From the NCBI RefSeq assembly GCF_000276665.1, contig NW_004955465.1, positions 4,752,181 to 4,816,180 on the forward strand: 64,000 bases of DNA, written 5' to 3'. The notes under the pieces were generated by a model that ran no database searches, had not been told where the DNA came from, and was given only the letters and a program-made list of their open reading frames with translations. The DNA is from Chinchilla lanigera (Eukaryota; Chordata; Mammalia; Rodentia; Chinchillidae). The position numbers and the translations under genes are program-made. This document shows positions 31,948-42,703 of this stretch, piece after piece. Numbering within the stretch: position 1 is the first letter of the stretch; each line of letters starts with the position of its first letter.

Positions 31948-34129
31948 TATTTTTTTTCTTCAAATTAGGCAAGCAATCATAAAAATAAAAATCAGGGAGG
32001 TTTATTTGCTTAAAAAAAAACATGCCACAGTAGGTCAGGAAAATGTAATATAAATTCTACTTTTTGGATAGCAAAGATATCCTTGTATTTTCCTTTTCTT
32101 TTTTCTTCTGTCCAATCCTGTTTTGCAGTTGCATCTTAGTGAATTTACCCTCTTCCTAGTCAGAATTGCATGTGAAGGAGGTAGCTGCTTTGTAAAAGGA
32201 AAGAAGGGAGTTAAAAACTTTTATGCAAGTAGACTTTACTGTGAAATGTTATCTTTTGTTAGTTCAAAGGTTCCCAAAGATATAAATTCTTAGGAACTGC
32301 CCTGAGGTGCTAGGGATGTAAATTGAATACTTTACAATTTGTAGACTGTTCCTGCAGTAATGTGTATCTCCTCAGTGAGTGAGTGTTTGGGGATTTTTCA
32401 ATTACTGGAGTCTGAAAACTCAGAGATTCTTTAGGGCAGAAAAATGATTCTTCTCAAAGTTGAGTCACTGATGTTCAAATTAGCTGCCAAAAGCACTATA
32501 ATGATCTGTGTTCCAGATTTTGCTAAACAGGGAAAAATGGCCCATTTTTGTCAGGGGGGAAAATAACCTCTTCTAAACCGCGTCCATGAATAACTGTGGG
32601 ATGGGTTATGTGATAGGTTAAAAGTGAAATGCATTGTTGATATGTGCCATAAATAATAGAATGATGCTATTTCCAAAAGACTCAAATGAGCTCCTTCCTT
32701 TTTTTTAGAATGACAGCATAAGAATGGCCTATAGGCTTACTGTCAACAGCTGTTTTAAGAAAAAATAATAAATGAAATGATAAAATGTTATGCCTGCTTT
32801 GAAAATTAGGCATCTTTCAAAATCATCTATCATAAAGCCAGCTTAAAATAATACGGTGATAAAAAAACTGTAACTTGCAAATTTCCATTGAATTTTTCCA
32901 GTCTTTCCTTATTAAATGTTCTTCCTCACATCCCCAAATTAATGGAACTGACTGGACTGAGTTTTCTTTTTTTTCTTTGTTCTGTAATAGAGCTGCTCAG
33001 CAGCAGTGAAATAATACTGAAAAAAAAAAAAATCAACATGAAAGAAAGGGCACACAAACTGGGCAAAACAAATAACCTAATGCCCGTAACTTCTAGCCCT
33101 CTTAGTCTGAGAATAAATTGTGGGCAAAACCAGTTTGAGTTAGAGTATCAGCTATTATGGGATTTTTAACTGAGCTAAAATGGATAGCCAGGGTCATCCT
33201 TTTTGCCTAGAATGGATGATCTATTTCAATGCATATATCTAAAAAACTTATTTGCCAGGAATTTACATTCAAATCCAAGGTTCCATATTGTTTAGAACAG
33301 CTGATTATCTTAAGTAGGTCAGGTATTTTCATGTTGTCATCTCATGCAAGTTTTATGTCCTTTGTAAATGCAAACTGTTTTTGAAAGGAAAAAAAAAAGC
33401 CACAAATCAAAGCTTCTCCAACTGATGGAAGAGATCTTTGTTCCTGTCAGATGCTCAGGAAGACAATCATAGTGCATCAACTTGGTTTCCTTCCACTGGA
33501 AAGGAAGAGGGAATATACTTTCAGCTTTGTGAACATATAGTCTCATAGCACCTTTGATTTCCTGCATGTTTTCTGAGCATGATTGTTTAGGAGAAAGAAG
33601 TAGGTAGACAATAAGAAACAAAAAGACAAAGTAAGATCTAATCATTCTTGGTTTAAGCACTTATTAATTCAGAGATGGGTTAAAACTTTCCATTTCTCTT
33701 TCATAAATTTTTATTGAGAAACTACTATGCTCTAGGCAATAAACTACACAGGGCAAACTTCAGTACTGATCTTTTGCTCTATGATCCTAAGGGCTTAGTA
33801 GGAATAAATTATGCTAAGAGAACCAGGAAAGAAATGAAGCAATGGAAGCTGAGAAGATAACAACAATGCAGTCTTGGGAATCCAGCCAGGCTTCTTGCAG
33901 AGGAAGGATGGATGCACTCACTGCTGAAAAAAGAGAATAGAAAAAGAGCCAGGCCAGAGTATCACATCCATGCACAGGACGTTCCATGTCATATTAAATT
34001 TTAAAATCTTTATTTCTTACATATTCACTGCATCACAAATTTCAGGCATATACCTTAATCAAAAGATTAAGACTCTTAGAACAAGCCCAGGGCTATGTTT
34101 TGAGACATCACTTTGGTACACTAAATTAG
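31948..34129. other. unique DNA; weak motif patch at 32.7-32.9 kb
   Basis: About 2.2 kb without a supported gene or young repeat. 32700-32890 (CAACAGCTGTTTTAAG, a perfect CAGCTG E-box; AATAATAAATGAAATGATAA) could be regulatory. A MIR/L2-like end may sit at 33700-33745 (TTTTTATTGAGAAACTACTA). Confidence 0.35.
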
Positions 34130-34925
34130 TAGAAAATATTGGTTTAAAAAAATAGGTCAAATTAGCATTTTTCAATCATCACAAAGCGTTGCTGAGTGCA
34201 TGGAAGGTTTTGGAAGCCAGCGGAACAGGAGTCAGCCTGCGCGTCTACTCACTAAGTGATAAACTCAGTGGTTGTTTCGCCCAAGGTTAATCCCTCAACT
34301 TCTATGCATGGACCACTGTGCGAAGCTTTCTACATATCCTGGAGAATAAGAAGAAACCACGGATGGCTTTGGTTTCTTACAAGTGGAACACACTTTGATC
34401 CGAACTTCAAAGAAAACCTAATAGCTCTAAAAAACAAAAGCTTTGGCTAATTTTTAAAAGTTAGCTAAACTCGTTAAATTTTGGTTGAGAAAATACACAT
34501 TACTAAACCATAAATGCATTTTTTTTCAAGTTGACTAACAGTCCTGTAAATGAAATAGACTGTCCTATTGATAGACTTTGGCCTCACAGATTTCTACGAA
34601 TTTCTGACTCCAGCTCAATAGCTATTTCATGACGGAAAGTTCAAAGAGCAAAGGAGGAAGGTGGCTTGCTGCCCCCACAAAAGAAGAACTATCACCTTAA
34701 ACTTTTTGTGAGTTTGGAAGCTTCTACTACAAAATATTATTGGGCTTTCAAGTGATGAAAATTCATTGAAATCCGTTTTCAGGGGGCTAACTCTGATCCT
34801 TTCCCCTGTAAATAGGCGTTTAACTCCTTTACTGAGCAAAGTTATTTGTAAGCCGCATATGTCATTTGTAATATGCTTACGTTCGCAAGATACAATCGCA
34901 TTCACAGACCGGAGCTGCGTTTACT
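34130..34925. promoter_or_regulatory. candidate conserved block upstream of CpG island
   Basis: Repeat-free DNA carrying isolated CpGs in an AT-rich setting. 34180-34270 has AAAGCGTTGCTGAGTGCAT and CTGCGCGTCTACTCAC. 34740-34925 has CTGTAAATAGGCG (FOX-like GTAAATA at 34808-34814), CATATG (34856-34861), GCTTACGTTCGCAAG and AATCGCATTCACAGACCGG. Retained CpGs outside an island often mark constraint, but this is inference. It ends at an A-run (34937-34951) just before the CpG island. Confidence 0.4.
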
Positions 34926-35019
34926 GTGTGTGTTTAAAAAAAAAAAAAAAATCCAATGTTATATTTCCTATGGCAAGGGCAGGTTGCTTTTTCTTTGATT
35001 ATCTTTAAATTTTTGCAGT

Positions 35020-35480
35020 CACACGGCGCTTTCCTTCCTCCAGGCTCCGTCTGCCCCCGGCAGCCCTCCCGGGCCTGCTGCAGCCCCACGCAGGGCCAGA
35101 TGGTGCTAGCGCTGGCTCGGGCATCACAGCTGTGCAGAGCAGCCGGGTTTCCGGGAAAAGCCTGCGTCCTTCCCCGCTCCTTGCACGACGACGCCGGTGA
35201 CACAAACGGCGGTGGCCCTCGCGGTTCCGGCTACGGGTTCGCTCGCGTCCAGCTGGCCGCGGTCGCGCCGCGCAGGTTCCCGGTGTCACCGGCAGGCCGA
35301 GGCTCACCTCGAGCTTGTTAGCTGCGCAGCGATCGAGTCCCGGGGCCTTGGGGGAGCGGGAGGCCGAAGCAGGGAGGGGCGGCACGGCGCTGGCCGCGGC
35401 GTTCAAGGCCTCGGGCCGCAGCTCCTCCCCCTGGAGGGACGGCGGGGCCTCCCCGCTGGGCACCCTGCCTCCCGGTGAAG
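35020..35480. promoter_or_regulatory. CpG island, candidate promoter or regulatory hub
   Basis: The only CpG island in the window: about 460 bp of GC-rich DNA with CpGs every few bases, for example CACGACGACGCCGGTGAC, TGGCCGCGGTCGCGCCGCGC and CACGGCGCTGGCCGCGGCG. It includes GC-box-like GAGGGGCGGC (near 35375). No TATA box is obvious, as usual in CpG-island promoters. A 196-codon minus-strand frame (35005-35595) and shorter plus frames cross it; they are Arg/Ala/Pro/Gly-rich and look driven by GC content. It may start an unannotated noncoding RNA or be an orphan island. Confidence 0.6.
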
Positions 35481-36260
35481 TCAGCAGTGGGCAATGACAG
35501 AGAAAGAGCTCATCTATCTGTGAGGAAAGAAGCCACGCTGATGGTTCCCTAGTGGATGTAATTGTGCTCATTACTGCCCATTTACATTTCATCACTCGAT
35601 TATCACAAATGCCTCATTACAGCCGAGAAGGGTTTGCTGCTGAATTACGTGCTAAATATTCATTCCTCAGCTCTGGCTGTCACCAGCCAGCCGGGCTGAT
35701 TGGAAAAGGAGGAGGGCGAGGAGGAGCCGAGGAGGGGCGAAGGTGAAAGAGGTCTTCTATCGGATTTGATTAAAGGCCGTGATTTAAATCGATATTTAAT
35801 AAAGTGGCTGCTACCACAGAACACGGGCAATTCCCCGTGCAGTCAGAATCGCGATTAGGAGCCTCCCTGCCTGCTACACAGCTCAATTGGGTTTTGCGCA
35901 CTGGCCTGGCACCTGTGTCCCTCCGAAGGCGCCTCTGAGGGAATAGGTTTATGAGTCAATGAACAGAGATGATAGGCTCTAAATGGATTAACTAGGTGTC
36001 TGCAGCCTGGTGATGAATACGCGGGGGAAAGTCTGCATAAGCCTGAGAATGATAGGAAGTGTTGACAGATATTGCGCGCGTCCCAGCCGCACAGGGTAAA
36101 CACTGGCGCTGGGCCTGTCATTCAAGTGGTTCTCACAGCCATGGGGAAGACACCAGGCCGGGCGGCTCAACAGGCCTCCCCGGGTCGGGTCCGAGCCGCC
36201 TGCTGCACGAAGCACCCCCAGATGGAGCAGGTTCCGCAATAGTCTCTTCTGTCCCAAGTA
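35481..36260. promoter_or_regulatory. candidate deeply conserved developmental enhancer
   Basis: Immediately next to the CpG island, repeat-free and rich in homeodomain, TALE and ONECUT-type sites: GATGTAATTGTGCTCATTAC (35556-35575), TCGATTATCACAAATG, CCTCATTACAGCC, ACGTGCTAAATATTCATT, CTGTCA (35677-35682), TTTGATTAAAGG, GATTTAAATCGATATTTAAT with ATCGAT at 35788-35793, GCGATTAGGAG, ATGGATTAACTAGG and TTGACAGATATTGCGCGCG. CpGs persist through to about 36240. The pattern strongly resembles ultraconserved noncoding elements near transcription-factor genes. Identity and target gene are unknown. Confidence 0.5.
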
Positions 36261-37027
36261 TGCACAAAAGATTGGAATTTCTGGGCAAACTCTGTAAATG
36301 GCGACAGCAAGATGCTGAGGAAAGGTTCTGAGTTTTGTCCAGGTCCAGGGAAACAGGAGGAGGGTGGGGTGGGATTTCTACAGCCATCCTTGCCTCCAAT
36401 TCTCCTCCTTCCTTAGATGCCCGGCAGAGCTGGACTTGTGTCTCCCCTGGCAACCAGAGTCATGTCCATGCTGGTAGACATGCATGTCTGAAAGGGACTG
36501 CTGCTCACATTCGCTTTGATGACCCGTGTCAGGTGATGGACAGCAAGGTTGTGGTAGTGTGGGTTTTATCATCAATTTCCTTAACTATTTAAAATAAGAG
36601 TACACTGATCTTTAAAAGAGAGCCCCGTTTAAAGAAGGCAAAGTTATATCTCACAATGAAAATGCTATAAATGTGGAAATCAAATGAATAGCTATTCTCC
36701 CTTACACACTCACCCAGCATTAGCAAGCAATGAATTTGGGAAATAATGCCATTCTCACAAAAGCAGGGAGGGGCTTGATTAAAATATGTTTTTAACCTAA
36801 AAACAATTATTTTTGTTGAGAATACAATCACTAGTGGTTCAGTAAATTTCCTCCAACCATGTGTTGACAAACAGAGCTGTGACTGGTCAGGACCTTTATA
36901 AATTATGAAAATAGTCCTGCAAAAGAGATCAACTATCATTTGGTGAAAATGCTGAATGTATGATGTATAATAATCTAAGAAAAATCTGTAAGGAACCTCT
37001 TCTAAATTTAAGCTCAATGTGATTTGA
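36261..37027. other. unique DNA, nothing recognised
   Basis: The first 330 bp are moderately GC-rich, then AT-rich. A 142-codon minus frame (36589-37017) has Phe/Ile/Tyr-rich composition expected of AT-rich DNA and no recognisable domain. Confidence 0.4.
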
Positions 37028-37096
37028 ATCTATCTATTTATCTATTTATCTATCTGTCCACCTATCATCTATTTATCTATCTATCTATCTATCTAA
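37028..37096. repeat. (ATCT)n tetranucleotide microsatellite
   Basis: Interrupted array of TATC/TATT units, purest at 37070-37095. Likely polymorphic. Confidence 0.9.
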
Positions 37097-37480
37097 AGAA
37101 GAAACTTAAAACCAAGAAGCAGAATAACTATAAAACAATTGAGAAATTTTCAAGAAAAAAAAATAATCCAAATGACATGCTAAAGTCATAATACTGCATA
37201 CCTGGGAAAATAAATCAAGGTTTACCCAAACTAATATATGTTTTACTAAAATTATTATATTGGTAAAATCATTGCACCTTAAAGAAAAAGAAAATCATTC
37301 CACTGGCTAGTCACATGTAAGATGAATAAAATCAGATTCTCATCAGACTTTGAGTGTTACCTTATGCCAGGAAACAATAGAGGATTAATTATACAATAGC
37401 CAAAAAGAAAATATGAACAAATGATTTAATGTCCAGGTGAGTTAACCTTAACATACAAAGACCACAAGCAAATTAATATT
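37097..37480. other. possible very old L1-like relic
   Basis: A-rich text with CTTAAAACCAAGAAGCAGAA, AATCAAGGTTTACCC and CTTATGCCAGGAAACAAT has the feel of degraded L1 coding or UTR sequence, but I cannot place it. Otherwise nothing seen. Confidence 0.25.
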
Positions 37481-38340
37481 ATGTGGAAGAAAACAAACAA
37501 CGTTGCTCCCATAGGCCATCTGCAGCAAATTCTTATAAGTTTATTTTGCCTCTGCATCTATTCCAAATATAAATTGGCCTTTCTCCTACAAGGAACAAGT
37601 CTTGGTCATCCTTATCATAGTTTCCTGTTGTCCACCTGCTTCCAGTTCCTCAATTGGCTCATTCAGGTGTCAGTCAGTTACGGTTTCTTCCTGGTGACTG
37701 ACTTCCTGTGGGACGGCAGATACCACTTGCTCCACTGACCGCCAGGTCCCACTCGGACTGCTCAGATATGCTACTGCGATCACTCGCAGTCAAGGTGTGC
37801 TCTCCAGGGCTCATGCCTGCTTGGTCTAAGCCTGCCGATTAGAACTCCCTTAGGAATCCTGCTTGGATAACAACCTGGATCTCAGTGAAGACTCTGGCCT
37901 CTAGGTCCTTTGTTGTTTCTCTCCTGTAATTAGCACCCGCTGGCGGAGTGTGTGTGTCGGCTCTCTCTGGGACCTGTGAGTAGCACGCTGAGTTCAGTAT
38001 TTCATGTGTTTTCCTGAGCCGCCTCCTCTGTGCCTCACGTGACCGACACACCTGAGCCTAACTTCTTTTGCAGTCAAGGGTGCCCTACGGGGTGGGCATC
38101 TTGAGAGGAATAAAATGGGCATCAGTCAGACAAGAGCAACACAGGTGTCTCTCAGTGTAAGCAAGTTTCCTGTGAGAAGGACTCCTGGGCATGGGTTGCA
38201 ATATAGACATTAGTGTTTCTGCCAGGATGAAGAAGTAGCCTGTGAAAGGTACACAGAAACACCCACAAACACCTCCCCTGGAGCTCCGTCAGGGAAGGGC
38301 CAAATTTATGACCAGTCTCCAGAGAGACTTTAGGATTCTG
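37481..38340. other. unidentified GC-richer segment
   Basis: About 850 bp with higher GC and scattered CpGs. CACTCGGACTGCTCAG, GCTACTGCGATCACTCGCAG, CACCCGCTGGCGGAGTG and CTCACGTGACCGACAC (a CACGTG E-box) stand out. It may be an old LTR or the relic of a transcribed sequence. I do not recognise it. Short frames at 37481-37738 and 37839-38051 have no recognisable product. Confidence 0.3.
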
Positions 38341-38393
38341 TTAGAGGGAAATACATCATCTTTTTTAGGGATTGATTAGAAAATAAGATTCAG

Positions 38394-38502
38394 GGGCTGG
38401 GGATTTAGCTCAGCGGCAAAGCGCCTGCCTGGCAAGCGCAAGGTCGTGAGTTCGGTTCCTGGTACTGGAGAAAAACCAAAAAAAAAAAAAAAAAAAAAGA
38501 AA
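38394..38502 (+). mobile_element. young ID SINE (GGAGAAAAACC-type tail)
   Basis: GGGCTGGGGATTTAGCTCAG, GGCAAGCGCAAGGTCGTGAG, TTCGGTTCCTGGTACTGGAG, AAAAACC and an A-tail. GAAAATAAGATTCAG at 38379-38393 recurs at 38503-38517, a perfect 15-bp target-site duplication. Confidence 0.97.
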
Positions 38503-38517
38503 GAAAATAAGATTCAG

Positions 38518-39412
38518 ACAACAATATGGCTACAGACATCAACATAAAAAGTATTACCATTAAATATATGTTTACCCATAGAATGGAAACTAAATGAGAT
38601 TTATAACACAGATATTATAACAGTTAAGAACTCTATATACATTTACTACAACTACAAGCAACTCAGGATGGTAGGGTTGCATGCAAAATTTAAGCTGTCT
38701 TCAGTAATTGTATTACTGGTGTAGTGTCAGGATCTTGTTTTGGTAATGTTTTATGTAATAATATAACTCCACTATCTCTGGCATGTTAAGAATTGATGTG
38801 ATAAAGGAATAAGAAGCTACAGTTACAAGACAGAAGGATTGAAAGGAGCATGCTCAAGTCCTGCATTCTCAACAAAAATATCAGTATGAAGGATATGATG
38901 CTTTCCCTTACCAGTAATGGAAAATTTTTAATTCAGAATTCTAAGTGTCACTACGTGGTATATTTGTAGGTATAACTCCATTTTCTAGTTCAAATTCAGA
39001 ATTATAAGGTATTCAATTCACCAAAAAGAGCTAAAAAGGGTGACAAACCAGCACAATAGCAATAATTCCAGTGTTCATTTAATACAGTCTTACTAGAGAA
39101 ATGACTGATTGCAAATCTGGGGCAAAAATGCCTAAGTTGAAGAACCTGTGACATACTATTATATTAGATAAAAGGAAATTATTAGAAATTATGAAAAAGA
39201 TGTGGGAATCTATTTGGTAAGAATCTCATTGGCCAAAAGTAGGACAAAATAATTACTGATAAAGACAATAGCCCCAGAAGATAGAAACACATTACTCTTG
39301 TTAAATATGTGAAGACATAATCACACACACATACACACAACAAATCAACACACAAGTTGAAATAGGACATTTTTAGAGCTCACTAGGTACTATTATTTGC
39401 TAAAGGCTCAGA
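38518..39412. other. AT-rich unique DNA, nothing recognised
   Basis: No supported feature. A small CA run at about 39325-39340 gives a Cys/Val-rich antisense frame that is not a gene. Confidence 0.45.
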
Positions 39413-39765
39413 TGTTACAGGAATGGTCCCCAGCCTGGGCTGCTATTGAGAGATAGTGAGGAGGTGGAGCTATTTGGAGTTAGAGACCAGTGGGAGGTTA
39501 CAGGTTACTGGAAGGATGCCCTTGAAGGGGTTGGTGGGACCCCAGTGTCTTCTCCTTCCTTTTTTCCTGTGCCTGCCATGAAGTGAGCAGCTTGGTTCAC
39601 CATACACTCCCTGCCATGATTTCCTGCCTCCCCACTGGCTCCAAAGCAATGATACCAACGAACCATGGACCAAACTTCCAAAATCATGAGCTAAAATAAA
39701 CTTTATTCTTTATAAGTCTATTTTCACAGGTATTTTGTTACAGTAAAGGGAAGTTGACTAACACA
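39413..39765 (+). mobile_element. solo MaLR-type LTR
   Basis: About 350 bp from TGTTACAGGAATGGTCCCCA to GTTGACTAACACA. Contains CCTGCCATGATTTCCTGCCT, GAGCTAAAATAAACTTTATT (poly(A)-signal region) and CACAGGTATTTTGTTACAG, as in other MaLR LTRs. No clear target-site duplication survives. Confidence 0.65.
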
Positions 39766-40240
39766 CTAGGAAACCAATATTTTGAAAAAGAGTAAAAAGG
39801 TAGAAGCAAGAATTTATTCTGCAGTTCCTTAAAGTACAGTATACCTTTCTAGAAAACAGTAAAGGATAACTATAGCTTTTGTTACAAAATCTCTCTGCAA
39901 TGAAAGTACATCAGTTAGCCATTACCATCAAAAGAAAGCATAATAAATGATTCCAAATCGCTAAGATAAAACTCTTGCCTCCTGTTGAAAACACGTGATC
40001 TCCTACAAATAATCTTTCTCAACCCCCCATAATGACAGTGCCTGTGTTTAAGTCTCTAAACACAGTAATTAATGTGGATCAAATGCTGGATTATATGAGA
40101 AACATGCTAAATTATCCTGTGAGAATACAATAAGCAAAACTTAATCTCTAGAAAGCTATATGAAAATGACCAAAATTTTTCAGGAATTTAGAATGAAACA
40201 GAAAATAGAAAAAGGTGAAAAGTTTAAGTTAGCATTAAAA
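39766..40240. other. AT-rich DNA, nothing recognised
   Basis: No supported feature; may be the eroded body of the L1 whose 3' end follows. Confidence 0.35.
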
Positions 40241-40242
40241 TA

Positions 40243-40286
<44 letters not shown>

Positions 40287-40310
40287 TACATATATATGTG
40301 TAGTATATGT
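40241..40310. repeat. (TG)n-(TA)n compound microsatellite
   Basis: A TG run passes into about 30 bp of pure TA, then CATATATA variants. Cruciform-prone and likely hypervariable. Confidence 0.92.
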
Positions 40311-40336
40311 TTAAATATATGTTTATATATTAAATG

Positions 40337-40955
40337 AGATTTACTTCTATAATGAAGAACTGTAGAATTGCCTAGCAATTGCACTCTTATCGTTAATCCT
40401 AGGGAACTGAACATGCATAATGTTCACATAAAATCTTGTACACTACTATCTGTAGGAACTATATGATAGCCACAAATTGCAAGCAATCCAAATGTTTTGC
40501 AACATATCAGAGTTTGATCTTTGGTGCCACCACATTATGGAACCCATATAATGGAATACATAATATTATGAATACAGTAGCACACAAGGAACACAACACT
40601 GATGCTTGTAATAACAGGGATAGATTTTAAGGGAATTATGCTGCTTGGAAAAGGCCAGTATCTAGAAGTTATAAACCATATGATTTAATTTATATAACAT
40701 TCTCAAAAGGAAAAAATAGAACAGCTTAGTGACTGCTAGGGATTAGTACCAGACAATCAGTGTGAGCTTAATGGGATAGGTATTACAGGAAAATTTTGAG
40801 AGGGAATATTAGGGTTTTCAGCACCTGGTGGCATTATTTGTCAAGACTTTGGTGGTTGTGACAAGAATATTCACTTATCATGTTCATTAAACTGTATGTT
40901 TACTTTGCACAATTTGTTACATTTGAGTTGTATTGAACAATAAAAATATTTTTAT
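40337..40955 (+). repeat. old L1 3' end, sense
   Basis: Order matches the L1 ORF2 tail and 3' UTR: GCCTAGCAATTGCACTCTTA, ATAATGGAATACATAATATT, GGCCAGTATCTAGAAGTTAT, GTGACTGCTAGGGATTAG, 'ggtggttgtgacaaga', CATTAAACTGTATGTTTACT and an AATAAAAATA end. L1M-age element with no intact frame. Confidence 0.7.
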
Positions 40956-42278
40956 CTTTAAAGTGAGAGTGAAATCCACCCCGTAAAAAAATGAGAATGA
41001 AAACTTTTAGCTGTAGTGAATTATGTGTATACAAAAGATTAAGTGCAACATGGTGAATGGTGTGAAAGCAATAAAATAATTTCAGATCTGGATGGAGGTA
41101 GCTACAGCACTTACATCCCTTGCAGTTCTCACCCCTTGGACTTCTGAGTGATTTATTTTCAGAGCACGTTCCTGTGGGGAAAGAAATTTATTTTATTTTG
41201 TTTTTAAAATTTTTTTTTTTTTCTGATAGCCAAGCAAGTAGGACACAGGCTTAGAAGAGGTTGGGAAGATAGCATGGGAAGAGAGATTTCCCAGTGAAGC
41301 AGACAATTTCAAAAGCTGGTCAACCTCTGGGTGTGTTGATATCTTCTCTGCTGAAGAGCACCTACCTTCAGCGCATCATTCAAGTGTGGGGTTACCTCTC
41401 TCTAACTCCCTCTTGAGGGAGTTCTCATAACAGAGTCCTCATATTTTGTCTTCCTGTTGGAGCCATGTTCTCCTCAAACTCTCCGCCATTTTCTTTTCTG
41501 AACTCCTCAGTGTTCTCTTTCCAGCTTCCAATTACAGGCTTCCAACTGTTCCTTGTCTCCTGTTTTACTCTGTCTGGCCTAATCTCTCTAAAATGTACAA
41601 CAAGTGATCCTTGCCTTCTGGAAAAAAACTAACCTTTCTGGAATTCTAGGCCTCTTCACTCCCTATGCTCTTGGTTCCCCTTTATGAGGCTTATGAGGTC
41701 CCCTCTGTGTTCCCAGAAGACCTTGCTGTCCTGGCTCACATTCCCTCACCACCATTCTTTGTACTTTTATGACAACACATAACCCAGCACATCATGATTA
41801 CTTGTTAATGACTTCTCACCTTTCCTATGAAGGCCATTTCTTTCATACAGTATGGTTCTTCAAATCAGGAGCCAGAGAAATTCACCTTCAAATGCCAGAA
41901 ACCAGCACCACGGAAAGCTCTTAATCACCACTCAGTACATATGTTTAACTACTGGGATTCAATACGTAAAATTTTGATAGGATTTTTGGTTCTCTGCTTG
42001 ATTGCCAAGTTTCTGCTAGGTGCTTTTCCCTGGAGAGAATTTCATCTAAACCGTTAAACTGCTTTCTTCAGGTTTTATTCCTAAGAGATATTGTAGTAAG
42101 GCTAGCAAGAAGATGGACAATGTAAAAGCCCAAAATATGTATTTCTAAACTAAAAATGCATAATTTGTCTTTTATTTTTTATTATCAAAATGTTCTCTAA
42201 GTCTAGTTGATATCAATGATTGATACAACTGCAAAAAAATGTAAAATTCTGTTATTTAGGTATCACTTTTGCTTAATA
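40956..42278. other. unique DNA, possibly L2-like in part
   Basis: 41210-41225 is a T-run. 41404-41423 is a 9-bp palindrome arm pair (AACTCCCTC / GAGGGAGTT). 41550-41820 is pyrimidine-rich with a faint L2 rhythm. No gene supported. Confidence 0.35.
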
Positions 42279-42703
42279 CAGTTGTCCCCCAGTATCCATA
42301 GGATATTGATTGCAGGATACCTGCAGGGATGCCAAAGTGTGTGGATGCTCAAGTCTCTTATATACAATGGAATAATTGTGTATAACTTACCACATGCCCT
42401 TGTATACTTTGAACCACTAGTGGCAAACCTATGGCTCATATGCAGCAATGGGATGTCTGTTATCACTGAAAGCTCCAAAAGGTTCACCATTACTGCTTTT
42501 CAAATCATCTCTAGATTACTGGTGTCACCTCATGCATATGAACACTATGTAGATAGTTCTTATACTGTGTTTTTAGGTAAGGATAACAAGGGAAAAGTCT
42601 ATCCATACCAGTACAGACAAAATCAACAAGGACTAATTATATTTTCCTTTTGTGTTGGGTTAAAACTATAGATACAGGGCCTGTAGGTATGCAAGGTTGA
42701 CTG
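42279..42703 (+). mobile_element. MER2 Tigger-type DNA transposon
   Basis: Left inverted end CAGTTGTCCCCCAGTATCCA and right end GCAAGGTTGACTG, both flanked by TA (42277-42278, 42704-42705), the Tigger target duplication. Internal segments TGCGGATACC-like (GATACCTGCAGGGATGCCAA), GTGTGGATGCTCAAGTCTCT, CTTGTATACTTTGAA, ATCATCTCTAGATTACTGG and 'gtacagacaaaatcaacaa' match MER2 order. Interrupted by a short nested element (next entry). The 154-codon frame across it is not a gene. Confidence 0.85.
42416..42495 (+). mobile_element. hAT-like MITE nested in MER2
   Basis: About 80 bp splits the MER2 sequence between CTTGTATACTTTGAA and TTTCAAATCATCTCTAG. Its ends, AGTGGCAAACCTATGG and AGGTTCACCATTACTG, are imperfect inverted repeats of the 'ggcgaacct...aggttcgcc' kind seen in hAT MITEs. 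The flanking ACTTTGAA / CTTTTCAA could be an eroded 8-bp duplication. Confidence 0.5.

Noticed and set aside
35197..35478. Plus-strand frames in the CpG island (93 and 60 codons)
   Set aside because: Overlapping frames in several phases, expected where GC-rich DNA lacks stop codons.
36589..37017. 142-codon minus-strand frame
   Set aside because: Composition typical of AT-rich noncoding DNA; no domain recognised.
37028..37096. Short regularly spaced repeats, checked as a CRISPR-like array
   Set aside because: Simple ATCT microsatellite in a mammalian genome; no unique spacers.
41404..41423. 9-bp palindrome with 2-nt centre as possible terminator or operator
   Set aside because: No bacterial context; small palindromes of this size are common by chance.
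42207..42671. 154-codon plus-strand frame
   Set aside because: It lies within the MER2 DNA transposon and its nested insert.
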